Source: an uncultured bacterium (GTDB lineage: Bacteria > Cyanobacteriota > Vampirovibrionia > Gastranaerophilales > Gastranaerophilaceae). From it: DNA of 39,436 bases. Where the stretch lies: NCBI GenBank assembly GCA_902797575.1, contig CADBTL010000017.1, positions 1 through 39,436 of the forward strand, written 5' to 3'. Shown piece by piece: positions 1-9,580 of this stretch. The position numbers and the translations under genes are program-made. The notes under the pieces are model-generated. The model was not told the DNA's origin. It did no database searches and worked only from the letters and a program-made list of their open reading frames with translations. Numbering within the stretch: position 1 is the first letter of the stretch; each line of letters begins with the position of its first letter.

Positions 1-3000
1 GATAAAGATGGAAATCAAATATCAGAACCACTAAAGGGTTTATCTGAAAAAGAAGCAAAAAAATATCAACTTGAAAATAAACAATTTGTAGATAACAGGG
101 TTTCAGATAATTCCGGCACTTTGAATTCTTTTGTTATTCCATTACCAAAAATAATAAGAGATGCCGTAAACGGGCATAATGAAAACAATGTATCTATTAT
201 TACTGATGCAGAATTTACTCGCAGACGAGCTATTCTTAATGCAAAAATGCTTACTGATAAATGGCTTCGATCAATTCGTTGGATACCAATAACTAAAAAT
301 AATATTGAAATTATGGAACGTATTATTTCAGATAAATCATTACAAGGAAGAGACGGTTATTGTATCAGTTTAGTAATGCAAATTGCAGATTTAAAAAACG
401 GAAAGAATATCGCAAATAGGATTCTGGATGACAAAAGTGCTTCTATCGGAACTATTTTATATAATTCTAATGCCTTAACTTCAATAAAAGCTGCACTAAA
501 GAAAAATCCTAATATGCACACTCTTATAGAAAAAATAGTATCTGACCCTGAATTTCAACATAATAGCTATCTGACAGACTATTATGTATTAGACCGAATA
601 GTTGAAAATAATACTATAAAAGAAGCAGAAGAACTGCTTGACATCTATAAAAAAGATAAAAAACTTTTAGAAGATGAAAATTGGTTTAGTCTTATTGGTG
701 ATGCATTAAAAATTTCTAATAAAAATGAAGCAGAATTTATCAAACAAATCTTGCAGAATCCGAATTTATACAACAATAAAAATATACAGAAATATATCCC
801 TAAATTCCCTTCTGATTCTGCTAAACAACGTTTTGCAGAAAATCAAAATGCATTGTTGAATAAAATCCTCTCAGATGAAAAACTCAAAAATAATGCAAAC
901 ATCATTAAAGAACTTGGATTAATTCTCTTTAAAGTAGGTGAAGCTCCTGAAAATATTATTAGAGCAAATGAACTATTAGATTTATATTTATCAGATAGCA
1001 GACTTTATGAAAATAAAAGTATGCAAGACTGTATTGGTGACACAGTCACTTTCTGCAGTGATGAAGCAGAAATTACATATCAAATACAAATTGTAAAAAA
1101 CTTTCTCGCCGATGAAAGATTAAACCAAAATGTCAGTGTTAGACAGAATCTCGGTGCGTTGATGAACACTACTCGATCCCAAGAAACCTATGATGCAAGA
1201 ATGGAAATTCTGGATTGGTGCTTTACTGACCCTCGTTTAAAAAATCAAACAAGTGTTATAAACAATTTATATTCAATTCTAATTAACACAAAATCAAAAG
1301 AAGGTGTTGAAGTAAAGAAAAAACTTTTAGACAGAATTTTTTCAGAGCCAATACTTAGCAAAAATTCCGATTTCATGAAAAAAATAGGTTGGATTATTAG
1401 TATTACTGCTGATACAAAAACCCTTGAGACTCAATTAAAAGTAGTTGATAAAATAATATCAGACCCGAAATTCTATGAAAATGAAGATTTCATGAAAGAA
1501 AATGGTCCTGCATGTGCTGTACATAATTCAGGATTCCGAACTACAGTTACTGATGAAAATAATAAAAAAACTGTAGTTAACACAACTAACACAATAGATT
1601 TAATGAATTTGTATTCTTCAGAACCAAAACTGTATGAAAATAAAAACATGCAAAAACATATCGGTAATATATTAAGTTGGACAAATTCCGAAGAAAGAGT
1701 TTTCCAAAGAGCATTATTAGATAAATATCTATCGGAACCTATGTTGCATGAAAACGGAAATGTAAAAGATTTAATTGGACATGCAATATTGTTCTGCAGA
1801 AATCAAGAAATTTTAGAATATAGATTAAAAATAATAGAAACTTATCTCACTAATTCCAAATTAAACAAAAATAAGAGTATTCAAGATGTTATAGGGACAA
1901 TTATAGACACTCTTCACACAAAAGAACAATTTGAGGACATTTCTGAAAATATAAAAGAGTATTTACAATACTCTGCACAATTAGAACAAATATACGGAGT
2001 AGATAACATCGGCAAAATGTTATTTGCATGTACGCGAGAAACTGTAGATTTCATAAAATCACTTATTAACATCCCTGAATACAATAAACAAAATCTTGGC
2101 AAAATTCTTGATAATTTAATAATGAAAGATGATGTCAATTTAGGTCAAATTGATAAATCTAAAGCTAATAAATATCATAAACTTTTACAAGATAAAGAGT
2201 TATGTCCTTGGATTGTTGAAAAATTAAACGAAGGATTCGACTTTGACACTGTTGCATTCTTGGCTCAAACTAAGAAACGTGTAATTTCTGAAAACAAAAC
2301 TGCGCAATCTCAAATCAAAAAAATATCAAAAGAAGAACAAAGTTTCTTTGATTCACTTAAGTTAAAAGGCTTTAATGATAAAGAAGCCTCTGCTGTTGTA
2401 AGAGCTGTATCTTACAATGGTAGTATTGATTTTTTAAATATACAAACTTATGTTGATAAGCTTGTTAATTCCGGAGTTGCAAAAAATCAAATAGGTGAAA
2501 TTTTATCTCTTGCAAAAATAAATGAAGAATTTAACTCACAAATAATTGATGATTATGCAAACATGCAAAACATTGGTTTGAATCCATTCCAGCAAAAACA
2601 CCTTGCTGTATTAAATAATATTAATAATGAAACATTAAATAAGCAGTACGATACTAAAACTCGTAATACATTACGCAAAATGTTTGCAAGCTTGTCAGAT
2701 GATATAAAATCATCATTAACTGATAAGGGTATAAAGATAAATGATATCAATCAAAAACTGGAATTAATAAAAATAGCACCTAATGACAAAAAAGCTAAAG
2801 CTGAAGCTCCAATAAGTATTTGGCGCTCTAAATCCAAAATTACAGGCTTAGAAAAAGTTGTTATTGATAAATATTCTCCTGAAGAAAAAGTTTGGAGAGA
2901 TGAAAAAGCAACAAAAGATTGGACAATATCTAAACTAAATACACTTATGGCAGAAGATCACTTGACCTCACAGTATCTTGGTGTAAAAGAACGCAGAGAA

Positions 3001-6000
3001 GAGATGTTACAAGAGTGGTACAGTTGGATGGAAAATGATACCATCATTAAGGATAATCCATATGCAAAATTATTAATTACAGATTATATTACATCTGAGT
3101 TAAATTATGATAACGGAACGCTTCCGCCAAGATTTAACAAAAATTTTGCAACTAGTATTTTACAAGAAGTTATTAAAGATCCACAAAAATCATTTGGTAA
3201 AATGTATAGTGACAAAGTTCGTCATATAGCATTGGAAGATAACTTTGAAGAAGTTAATATTAACGGTATCAAAGGGAAATGGTACACTGTTCCTTGCACA
3301 GATAAAGGTTCTCCCGATTATGAAAAACGAGTTGCACAAATACAAAGTCTATCTGACGGAACAAATTGGTGCATCAAATCTGTTCAGGCATGGGAATATT
3401 TACCGGAAGGAGATTTGCATTTCTTTGTTGATGAAAATGGTTTGACACAAGTTTGTGTACGTGAAAATGCTCCAAAAAGTATACGTGAAATACAAAAAAG
3501 ACAACAAGATAACGGAAAAGTTCCGGTCCCTTATATTGATGTAATTAATGATTTTATATCTAAAAAAGAATTAACCGCACAAGATGACTGTCAAGAAAAA
3601 ATAAATATAGCTAATTCGTCCAAACCTAAAATGGAAGCTCTTAAATCTGAATTTTCAACATTGGTTCAAAGCAGAAATTACAAAGCTATTTTTGAAAGAA
3701 TGGGAATAACTGTTAATGTTAAACCTGACGGAACTTGGAAACTTTCACATTATAGCCCTGAAATAGAAGAATTCACTCTGGCTGAATTAGGAATAAAAGA
3801 AAATGATTTATTGGCAAATGTTTCTGAGATTACAGGCAATGCTGATTTTAACAATTCAAATGCCACTGCACTTCCAAAACTTGAAAAAGTTTCCGGTGAA
3901 TTTAAGTTTGACAAATCAAATATTTCTGATATCCGTTCATTAAAAGAAATTAACGGACAAAGTTTTGTATGGGATATCTTAGAACAAAGTACCGGGGTAA
4001 ATGGTGTAAATGACGGAGTAAACCCAGATGGAATTATTACTGATGCAGTAAGGAATACGGTAGATTATGTAAGAGGAATATTCTCAGGAAGAACTTCTTC
4101 TAATACAGATTCTGAAAGCTCAATTCTTTACCGTGTAACACACATTAATCCTGGAGAAAGAGTTGCAGGAAAAATCGCAAAAGAATGGATTATTGAAGGA
4201 ATAGAAGCTGGTGAAAGAGAAACTGTAAGTCCTTTAGCCGGCACATCAAGACCGATTATGAGCCACATTAGTGAAGTAACCAAATTAATTTTTGAAGGTA
4301 AATTATCAGAACAACTGACTCATAAATACGAACACGCTAAATTATTTATGGAAAATACTATCATAAACAATATAGATGAAATAACCGATCTTGCGCATAA
4401 ATATCCGAATGATATGGAAAAATTTGCGCAAGGCATCGTTCATATTTTAGCAAAAGAAACTAGCTTTACAACAATTGAGCCTAACGTTTGTCTAAGAGAA
4501 GATATTCCCGCTGTAGGAAAAAGCGGATTTGAAAGAGGGGCATTATTTATAAATCCTAAATTGATTAGCTCTGCAACTCAAATTGTTGAAATAATCAGCC
4601 ATGAATTTATACACTTTATGCAAATTAGAGATTTAGTATCAGAACGAGGAGAAAGCGGTTTAAGAGAACTATTACGTAATGCAGGAGTGGAAAACAATGA
4701 AGTTGATGAATTTATTCAAAGTGATTATATTCAAAATCTTTTATCGCATACCCCTCAAAATACGACAGAAGGAAGTATAGAAAATTACCTTAGCAAAGTA
4801 CAATTAACAGAAAGTCGCATTGAAGCTGCTCATCAATTTGGTTCACAACAATATTATAATAAGTTAAATGAATTGGCAGCATATTATACAGGAAACAATG
4901 CAGCTGATGGTCTTGGAGAGTGGGATGCACTTATTTCTGCAGACGGAACAAGAGCAAGAAAAAGAGAAGAAATAAAACAAAGGTTATTAAGTGGCAACAG
5001 AGATGAGTCTGTAATAAATAGCCAAATTAACCCTGACGGAACGATAACACGAAATAAAAAACTTGTTAACAGAGATTTGAAACCTCTTCGACAAAAATTA
5101 AGCACATATGGTATTGATACAACTAAGTTTACAGCTGTAGAGTTAGAATTGATAATAAGACGAATTGAAAAACGCAATAGCGAAAACATAAATACGCTTC
5201 TTTCTAATGATTTTATAGATTTGTACCTAGATGATATAAAGGGAGCATTAACAAACGCAGCAAATGCAAAAAAATATGATTTTCTTATAGCAAATAACGG
5301 ATTATTTACCCCCTATAAACTTTCATTATTAGAGATACATGAAATACGTTTAGCTTTAAAACGTAATGCCAATGGTCATATTAATATAAGCGAAATAGAT
5401 AATATTTTGTATTCAAATAATCAGGAATTATTCAATAAATTAGGAAGTGTGCATAACCATTCCAATACGTTAGAAGCACTATCAAATGCTATTGAAAAAG
5501 GTGCAAATACATCATCAGAAGTAATTCCTAAAAAAAATTTAGGTTTTGATATAAACGGTCAGCTTAAATATATTAAATCTTCTGAGAATGTTCCTAAAGG
5601 TCAAGTCAGAAAACTTTATAGTGATAATTATAAAGAACTTATAGAGAGCAATATGCTAACAAAAGAGTGCATAGAAATAGCTGAAAATTTAAGTATAGAG
5701 CTTTCTGGTATAAGAATGGAAAATTCCATATATGGTTCAAAAACCATAAGTATAGATATTCAAAAAACTATAGAAAAAGCAAAAACAATAGGAATTGATG
5801 CATTGACAACGCATGAAACGCATGCTTTAACAGATTTTTTTGCAAATTTATATGTAAAAAATGACAAGTTTCAAACAGCATTTATAAGTGCTACAAATCA
5901 AAAAGCAAAAGAGATATATAGTTATGTAAATGGTATTAAATCAGAAACTGAAAAATTTTTACAAGGTTCAAATCTCGAAATAAGAGACCACTGCATTATG

Positions 6001-6243
6001 CGAATGTTTGACAGAGATATATTCAATGTTATTGATAATACAACACCCGGAAAAGTGGTAAGATTTTCAGGTTTGATTCAGACAATAAAAGAGCGTGCGA
6101 CAGAGGTTATTGAACAATCTAAAAGAGATGGTACAACAGCCCCAACGTTTATTATACACGAATTTGGAGGTAGTGGTATAGAAATAATGCTACAGCAGCA
6201 GAAGAACGGAAAATATGTGATTGATACTATTATTCAAAAGTAA
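1..6243 (+). CDS. Giant modular repeat/metallopeptidase-like protein with toxin-like C-terminus (5' partial)
   Basis: The frame is open from base 1, so the real start lies before the window; 2080 residues are visible. Bases about 300-2150 encode roughly a dozen helical repeats of 40-45 residues with a recurring S(D/E)P.L.EN...IG pattern, like an Armadillo/HEAT-type solenoid. A GTNWCI motif follows at 3358-3375, in a region resembling phage-type W-C proteins. A short leucine-rich-like stretch lies at about 3780-3960. A zinc-metallopeptidase-like HEFIH motif sits at 4600-4614, with a possible third ligand Glu in NELAAYY (codon 4870). The last ~90 residues (5971-6240) form a compact unit starting DHCIMRMFDRD, reminiscent of small BECR/BrnT-like RNase folds. 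The architecture suggests a secreted effector or polymorphic toxin, but this is inference. The stop codon abuts the convergent neighbour with no gap. Not assigned to a named family. Confidence 0.8.
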   Translation, partial: DKDGNQISEPLKGLSEKEAKKYQLENKQFVDNRVSDNSGTLNSFVIPLPKIIRDAVNGHNENNVSIITDAEFTRRRAILNAKMLTDKWLRSIRWIPITKNNIEIMERIISDKSLQGRDGYCISLVMQIADLKNGKNIANRILDDKSASIGTILYNSNALTSIKAALKKNPNMHTLIEKIVSDPEFQHNSYLTDYYVLDRIVENNTIKEAEELLDIYKKDKKLLEDENWFSLIGDALKISNKNEAEFIKQILQNPNLYNNKNIQKYIPKFPSDSAKQRFAENQNALLNKILSDEKLKNNANIIKELGLILFKVGEAPENIIRANELLDLYLSDSRLYENKSMQDCIGDTVTFCSDEAEITYQIQIVKNFLADERLNQNVSVRQNLGALMNTTRSQETYDARMEILDWCFTDPRLKNQTSVINNLYSILINTKSKEGVEVKKKLLDRIFSEPILSKNSDFMKKIGWIISITADTKTLETQLKVVDKIISDPKFYENEDFMKENGPACAVHNSGFRTTVTDENNKKTVVNTTNTIDLMNLYSSEPKLYENKNMQKHIGNILSWTNSEERVFQRALLDKYLSEPMLHENGNVKDLIGHAILFCRNQEILEYRLKIIETYLTNSKLNKNKSIQDVIGTIIDTLHTKEQFEDISENIKEYLQYSAQLEQIYGVDNIGKMLFACTRETVDFIKSLINIPEYNKQNLGKILDNLIMKDDVNLGQIDKSKANKYHKLLQDKELCPWIVEKLNEGFDFDTVAFLAQTKKRVISENKTAQSQIKKISKEEQSFFDSLKLKGFNDKEASAVVRAVSYNGSIDFLNIQTYVDKLVNSGVAKNQIGEILSLAKINEEFNSQIIDDYANMQNIGLNPFQQKHLAVLNNINNETLNKQYDTKTRNTLRKMFASLSDDIKSSLTDKGIKINDINQKLELIKIAPNDKKAKAEAPISIWRSKSKITGLEKVVIDKYSPEEKVWRDEKATKDWTISKLNTLMAEDHLTSQYLGVKERREEMLQEWYSWMENDTIIKDNPYAKLLITDYITSELNYDNGTLPPRFNKNFATSILQEVIKDPQKSFGKMYSDKVRHIALEDNFEEVNINGIKGKWYTVPCTDKGSPDYEKRVAQIQSLSDGTNWCIKSVQAWEYLPEGDLHFFVDENGLTQVCVRENAPKSIREIQKRQQDNGKVPVPYIDVINDFISKKELTAQDDCQEKINIANSSKPKMEALKSEFSTLVQSRNYKAIFERMGITVNVKPDGTWKLSHYSPEIEEFTLAELGIKENDLLANVSEITGNADFNNSNATALPKLEKVSGEFKFDKSNISDIRSLKEINGQSFVWDILEQSTGVNGVNDGVNPDGIITDAVRNTVDYVRGIFSGRTSSNTDSESSILYRVTHINPGERVAGKIAKEWIIEGIEAGERETVSPLAGTSRPIMSHISEVTKLIFEGKLSEQLTHKYEHAKLFMENTIINNIDEITDLAHKYPNDMEKFAQGIVHILAKETSFTTIEPNVCLREDIPAVGKSGFERGALFINPKLISSATQIVEIISHEFIHFMQIRDLVSERGESGLRELLRNAGVENNEVDEFIQSDYIQNLLSHTPQNTTEGSIENYLSKVQLTESRIEAAHQFGSQQYYNKLNELAAYYTGNNAADGLGEWDALISADGTRARKREEIKQRLLSGNRDESVINSQINPDGTITRNKKLVNRDLKPLRQKLSTYGIDTTKFTAVELELIIRRIEKRNSENINTLLSNDFIDLYLDDIKGALTNAANAKKYDFLIANNGLFTPYKLSLLEIHEIRLALKRNANGHINISEIDNILYSNNQELFNKLGSVHNHSNTLEALSNAIEKGANTSSEVIPKKNLGFDINGQLKYIKSSENVPKGQVRKLYSDNYKELIESNMLTKECIEIAENLSIELSGIRMENSIYGSKTISIDIQKTIEKAKTIGIDALTTHETHALTDFFANLYVKNDKFQTAFISATNQKAKEIYSYVNGIKSETEKFLQGSNLEIRDHCIMRMFDRDIFNVIDNTTPGKVVRFSGLIQTIKERATEVIEQSKRDGTTAPTFIIHEFGGSGIEIMLQQQKNGKYVIDTIIQK

Positions 6244-6783
6244 CTATACCGCAAAGTATTTTTTTCTAGATATAGGTGATTTCAAATATTCACGAGCAGA
6301 AGTGTTTATTACTTCATCTAATTTGTCTATATTTTGTTCTTTTTCGGATTTAATACTATTTATCGCATTACGAATTTTTATTAACATTTTTAATTCAGGA
6401 GCATAGCTTTCTTTAAATATTTCTTTTTCTGCGCCTTCCGCTATTCTCCAATATAATGGCTCAGTTTGTTTGCAATAATATGTGATGAATTTTTGTGAAT
6501 TGACCTCACCTTGCATATATAATCCGATATTATAAAACATTGAATTGATTGTTTCCGGCAATGAAGATGATTTTTTCTTTAACATTTCACCAATTTCAGG
6601 CTTTTTTGCTCTATCTATATCCATATATAATTTCCTTTTTAATTCAGATATTATATTATAACCTTCTTTTTCAAAAATGTTAATGTTTGTATTTTGAATT
6701 GCAGTTTTTCCTTTAGAGATATTTGCTCTAAAAGCATTATTGTATTGATAGTAATCTTCGCTTTTCAAATTGAATGTTATCAT
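6244..6783 (-). CDS. Hypothetical 179-aa helical protein, downstream partner of rtcB-like gene
   Basis: Family not recognised. The protein is lysine- and glutamate-rich, appears mostly alpha-helical, and has no signal peptide or membrane segment. The ATG is preceded by AAAGGATG, a good ribosome binding site. It starts 13 bases after the stop of the rtcB-like gene and so is probably co-transcribed with it. Its own stop codon directly abuts the stop of the giant protein on the other strand, so the two transcripts must converge with no spacer terminator. Possible roles are an RtcB accessory factor or, because of position, something related to the neighbouring toxin-like protein. Immunity genes normally lie in the same orientation as their toxin, so the second idea is weak. 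Confidence 0.7.
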   Translation of the reverse strand: MITFNLKSEDYYQYNNAFRANISKGKTAIQNTNINIFEKEGYNIISELKRKLYMDIDRAKKPEIGEMLKKKSSSLPETINSMFYNIGLYMQGEVNSQKFITYYCKQTEPLYWRIAEGAEKEIFKESYAPELKMLIKIRNAINSIKSEKEQNIDKLDEVINTSAREYLKSPISRKKYFAV

Positions 6784-6796
6784 AATTTACATCCTT

Positions 6797-7999
6797 TTAA
6801 TTTTTAAAGTTATATTTGGGTTTAATAATTTCTTGTATCTCTACAGTATTATTAACATTTTTAATAATTTCATTCGCATCTTTGTATGCTAATGGAGATT
6901 CATCAACTGTAGAAGGAGAAATACAACTTGAATAAATCCCCTCCATTGACTGTTTGTAATCATCTACTGTTATTAATTCGGATGCTTCTGAACGAGAGAA
7001 TTGTCTCCCTGCACCATGTGGAGCACTATAATTCCATTCTGGATTTCCCTTTCCAACTGCAATTATAGCACCATCACGCATATTTAAAGGAATTAATATT
7101 TTTTCTCCTTGTTCTGCGCTAATGGCTCCTTTTCTAATCATGCCATCCTTTGAAATATAATTGTGAATACTTTCAAATGATTCTAGTTCTGTCCATCCCA
7201 TTCTTTTTAATATTTCATCAGCAATTATTCTTCTATTAATTTGTGAAAATTTTGTCGCTAGCTGCATATCTTCTATATAGCTTTTTGCTTCATCACCACT
7301 TAAATATGACCAATCTCTTATCTTATATGGATTTTGACTTTGAGCAATTTGTTGATGATGTTTATAAACTTCGTTACCAAATTTGCGAGAACCTGTATGT
7401 ATTACAAGATAGTTATTCCCTTGTTTATCGCAATCTATCTCAATAAAATGGTTTCCTCCACCTAAAGTTCCTAAGCTATCTATTGATTCTTCAGAATTTC
7501 TTTTATATTTATGTTTAAAAATATCGTTAACGGATTTATCTATTGTCTTAACTTTTTTAGAAAATACACTCGGCTTTTCTTTTCTTGCATCTGTTAAATA
7601 ATTTCTTATAATATCATCCAGTTTTTTGAAATCTATATTTTGCCCTTTTGTGTCAATTTTTACGCAAAGCATACCACAACCAATGTCACCACTTATCAAA
7701 CTTGGTATAACTTCACCTTTTGCACCTACTTTTGCAGTAAAACCTACAACACTGCTTTTTCCAGCATGTGTATCTGGCATAATCCTTACAGGAATATCTC
7801 TAAATACAGGATGAGAACAAATTGATTTTATTTGAGCTAATGTTGAATAATTTACATTATTAGTAAATATCTTTGCTTTTGTTTCTTTTCCCGTAATTAT
7901 CATTACATCTTTGCCAGTTTGAGCTAAACCCTTAAAGTTTGTTTTACCTGTATAATATTTGTAGTTCTGATTAGCATTTAAACCTACATAATTTATCAT
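6797..7999 (-). CDS. rtcB: RtcB-family RNA-splicing ligase
   Basis: RtcB joins RNA 2',3'-cyclic phosphate or 3'-phosphate ends to 5'-OH ends with GTP and Mn2+, in RNA repair or tRNA healing. Visible motifs are MPDTHAGK (residues 74-81), GDIGCGM (104-110, metal-binding Cys108), LGTLGGGNHFIE (176-187), HTGSR (201-205), RKGAIS (289-294) and PHGAGRQFSR (327-336), where His328 matches the histidine that becomes guanylylated. The length of 400 aa is normal for the family. The ATG at 7999 is preferred over an in-frame GTG at 8005 because AGGTG sits just upstream of it. The first 24 residues (NYKYYTGKTNFKG region) precede the conserved domain and look lineage-specific. It heads a two-gene operon. A conserved 18-bp motif and a GGCAATTT box lie upstream (8119-8136 and 8049-8056). 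Confidence 0.92.
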   Translation of the reverse strand: MINYVGLNANQNYKYYTGKTNFKGLAQTGKDVMIITGKETKAKIFTNNVNYSTLAQIKSICSHPVFRDIPVRIMPDTHAGKSSVVGFTAKVGAKGEVIPSLISGDIGCGMLCVKIDTKGQNIDFKKLDDIIRNYLTDARKEKPSVFSKKVKTIDKSVNDIFKHKYKRNSEESIDSLGTLGGGNHFIEIDCDKQGNNYLVIHTGSRKFGNEVYKHHQQIAQSQNPYKIRDWSYLSGDEAKSYIEDMQLATKFSQINRRIIADEILKRMGWTELESFESIHNYISKDGMIRKGAISAEQGEKILIPLNMRDGAIIAVGKGNPEWNYSAPHGAGRQFSRSEASELITVDDYKQSMEGIYSSCISPSTVDESPLAYKDANEIIKNVNNTVEIQEIIKPKYNFKN

Positions 8000-8118
8000 A
8001 CACACCTGCTTTCATTCTTCTACACAACATAAAACATGTGAACCATAGAAATTGCCTTTTTTGTCCGCGAAAAAACAATAAAAGTGCTAAAAACCAGTTA
8101 TATTACCCAAAAGATGGA

Positions 8119-8136
8119 TTTACAAAACTTAATACT
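8119..8136 (-). promoter_or_regulatory. 18-bp upstream motif, copy 4 (rtcB-like operon)
   Basis: On the minus strand this reads a 16-of-18 match to TATATTAAGTTTTGTAAA, which occurs twice elsewhere in the window. It lies about 120 bases upstream of the rtcB-like ATG, in the same orientation relative to its gene as the other copies. On the minus strand a GGCAATTTCT box follows at 8056 and then TTTATGTTGTG, matching the layout at 33567 and 35399. It is 80 bases from motif start to box here, against 78 there. Read on the plus strand (TTTACAAAACTTAATA) it resembles the HLR1 direct repeat. Confidence 0.5.
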
Positions 8137-8145
8137 TGTGGTCAC

Positions 8146-8234
8146 GCAGACACTGCTTGTAAGTTCTTAGCTTAATTGTAAGCTTTAAGAGAAATAACAG
8201 GCCCCTGTTCTTGCACTATACATCTGTTTATAGT
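8146..8234 (+). other. Cluster of four short hairpins upstream of tig
   Basis: Four perfect inverted repeats follow one another: GCAG/CTGC at 8146-8156, AGCTTA/TAAGCT at 8169-8184, AACAGG/CCTGTT at 8196-8209 and ACTATA/TATAGT at 8215-8234. A TATAAT at 8247-8252 could be the tig -10 box. In that case the hairpins are upstream DNA rather than leader RNA. I could not match them to a known riboswitch or to 6S RNA. They may be a small structured RNA or chance in AT-rich DNA. Confidence 0.25.
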
Positions 8235-8276
8235 ATTGTTTAACTGTATAATTATTATTAAAGAAGGAAAACACAA

Positions 8277-9569
8277 ATGAACACTACTATTGAAAAACAA
8301 CCGGAAAACGTCGTTAAAGTAGATATTGAAATTCCTGCTAAGGATGCAGTAGGATACTATAACAACGCAGCAAAAAGACTTTCACAATATGTAAATATTC
8401 CGGGATTTAGAAAGGGCAAAGCCCCAAGAAATATTCTTGAACAACATATCGGAGAAGACAGAATTAAACATGAAGCTTTAGAGAGTGCTTTACCAAAAAT
8501 ATTTTCTGATGTAATCAGAGAAAATAATTTTGATGTAGTCGCTCAACCATATGTTGAATCATACGAATACAAAATTGGTGAAGATTTAAAAATTACTGCA
8601 AAATTAGAGCTAAGACCGGAAGTGACATTAGGTCAATATAAAGATTTAAAACTTGAAATAGATGGCTATAAACTTGAAGATGATGCGATGGATAAATCTA
8701 TCCAAGCACTACTGTCACGCCATGCAACAATAGTAGCAGTAACTGATAGAAAAACAATTAATACTGATACTATAGTATTTGATTTTGATGGTTATTCAAA
8801 CGGTGAAAAAATTGAACACGGTGATGCTAAAAATTATACTTTAGATTTAGCTAACTCTTCATTTATCCCAGGTTTTGCAGAACAATTAGTTGACAGACCG
8901 CTCGGCGAAGAGTTTGATATTGAAGTAAAATTTCCTGAAGAATATCACGAGAAGAAACTTGCCGGTCAGCTAGCTACGTTTAAGTGCAAAATTAATGAAA
9001 TAAAAACTAAAGTTCTACCTGAGTTGAATGATGAATTCGCTCAAAAAATTGGCCCTTTCAAGACTGTTGATGATTTAAAAGCTGATATACAAAAACATTT
9101 AGATTATCAGAAGGAAGACATTGACAGAGTTAACTCAGAAAAAGCTATTTTTGACAAAGTTACTTCAGAAGCAAAAGTTGATATTCAACAATCGATGATT
9201 GATAGAGAAGCAGATGTTCTTGTAGCAGATTACAAGCAAAAACTTGAAATGCAAGGCTTTACGTGGGAACAAGCTGTAGAAGCTCAAGGTTATGATGAAA
9301 TAATGAAGCAATTGAAAGAAGATGCAGCAGTAAGAGTAAAAAATTCTTTAGTTATTGATAAAATTGCAAAAGAAGAAAATATAACCGTTACTCAAGCTGA
9401 ATTTGGTGCAAAATTATCAGAATTAAGTCAAATGTATCAAATTGACACAGCTACTATGGTTAAGAATTTATATCAATCTCCTGAAGTATTTAATGCACTA
9501 AACCAACAAGCTTTAAATGAAAAGGTTACAAAATTCTTAGTTGACAATAATAAAGTAGAATTAAAATAG
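8277..9569 (+). CDS. tig: Trigger factor (ribosome-bound chaperone/PPIase)
   Basis: Trigger factor binds ribosomal protein L23 at the exit tunnel and shields nascent chains. The ribosome-docking signature GFRKGKAP is at residues 43-50, the same place as in E. coli. A central FKBP-like PPIase region follows (about 150-245, FDFDGY...FIPGFAEQL), then a long helical C-terminal chaperone arm. At 430 aa it is full length. The ATG has AAGAAGGAA upstream. The gene ends just before a strong intrinsic terminator, although a parvulin gene follows closely, so the two folding factors are neighbours but probably only partly co-transcribed. Confidence 0.96.
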   Translation: MNTTIEKQPENVVKVDIEIPAKDAVGYYNNAAKRLSQYVNIPGFRKGKAPRNILEQHIGEDRIKHEALESALPKIFSDVIRENNFDVVAQPYVESYEYKIGEDLKITAKLELRPEVTLGQYKDLKLEIDGYKLEDDAMDKSIQALLSRHATIVAVTDRKTINTDTIVFDFDGYSNGEKIEHGDAKNYTLDLANSSFIPGFAEQLVDRPLGEEFDIEVKFPEEYHEKKLAGQLATFKCKINEIKTKVLPELNDEFAQKIGPFKTVDDLKADIQKHLDYQKEDIDRVNSEKAIFDKVTSEAKVDIQQSMIDREADVLVADYKQKLEMQGFTWEQAVEAQGYDEIMKQLKEDAAVRVKNSLVIDKIAKEENITVTQAEFGAKLSELSQMYQIDTATMVKNLYQSPEVFNALNQQALNEKVTKFLVDNNKVELK

Positions 9570-9580
9570 TACTAAATATA

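Noticed and set aside
300-2150. Repeated pattern as a possible CRISPR or DNA repeat array
   Set aside because: The repetition is at the protein level with divergent DNA and no fixed-length identical repeats; it is a helical repeat protein.
121-6243. TTG at 121 as the start of the giant protein
   Set aside because: The same frame is open to base 1 without a stop and no ribosome binding site precedes 121, so the gene is simply cut by the window edge.
8101-8276. 6S RNA, T-box or riboswitch upstream of tig
   Set aside because: Hairpins are present, but none of the conserved sequence elements of these classes could be recognised.
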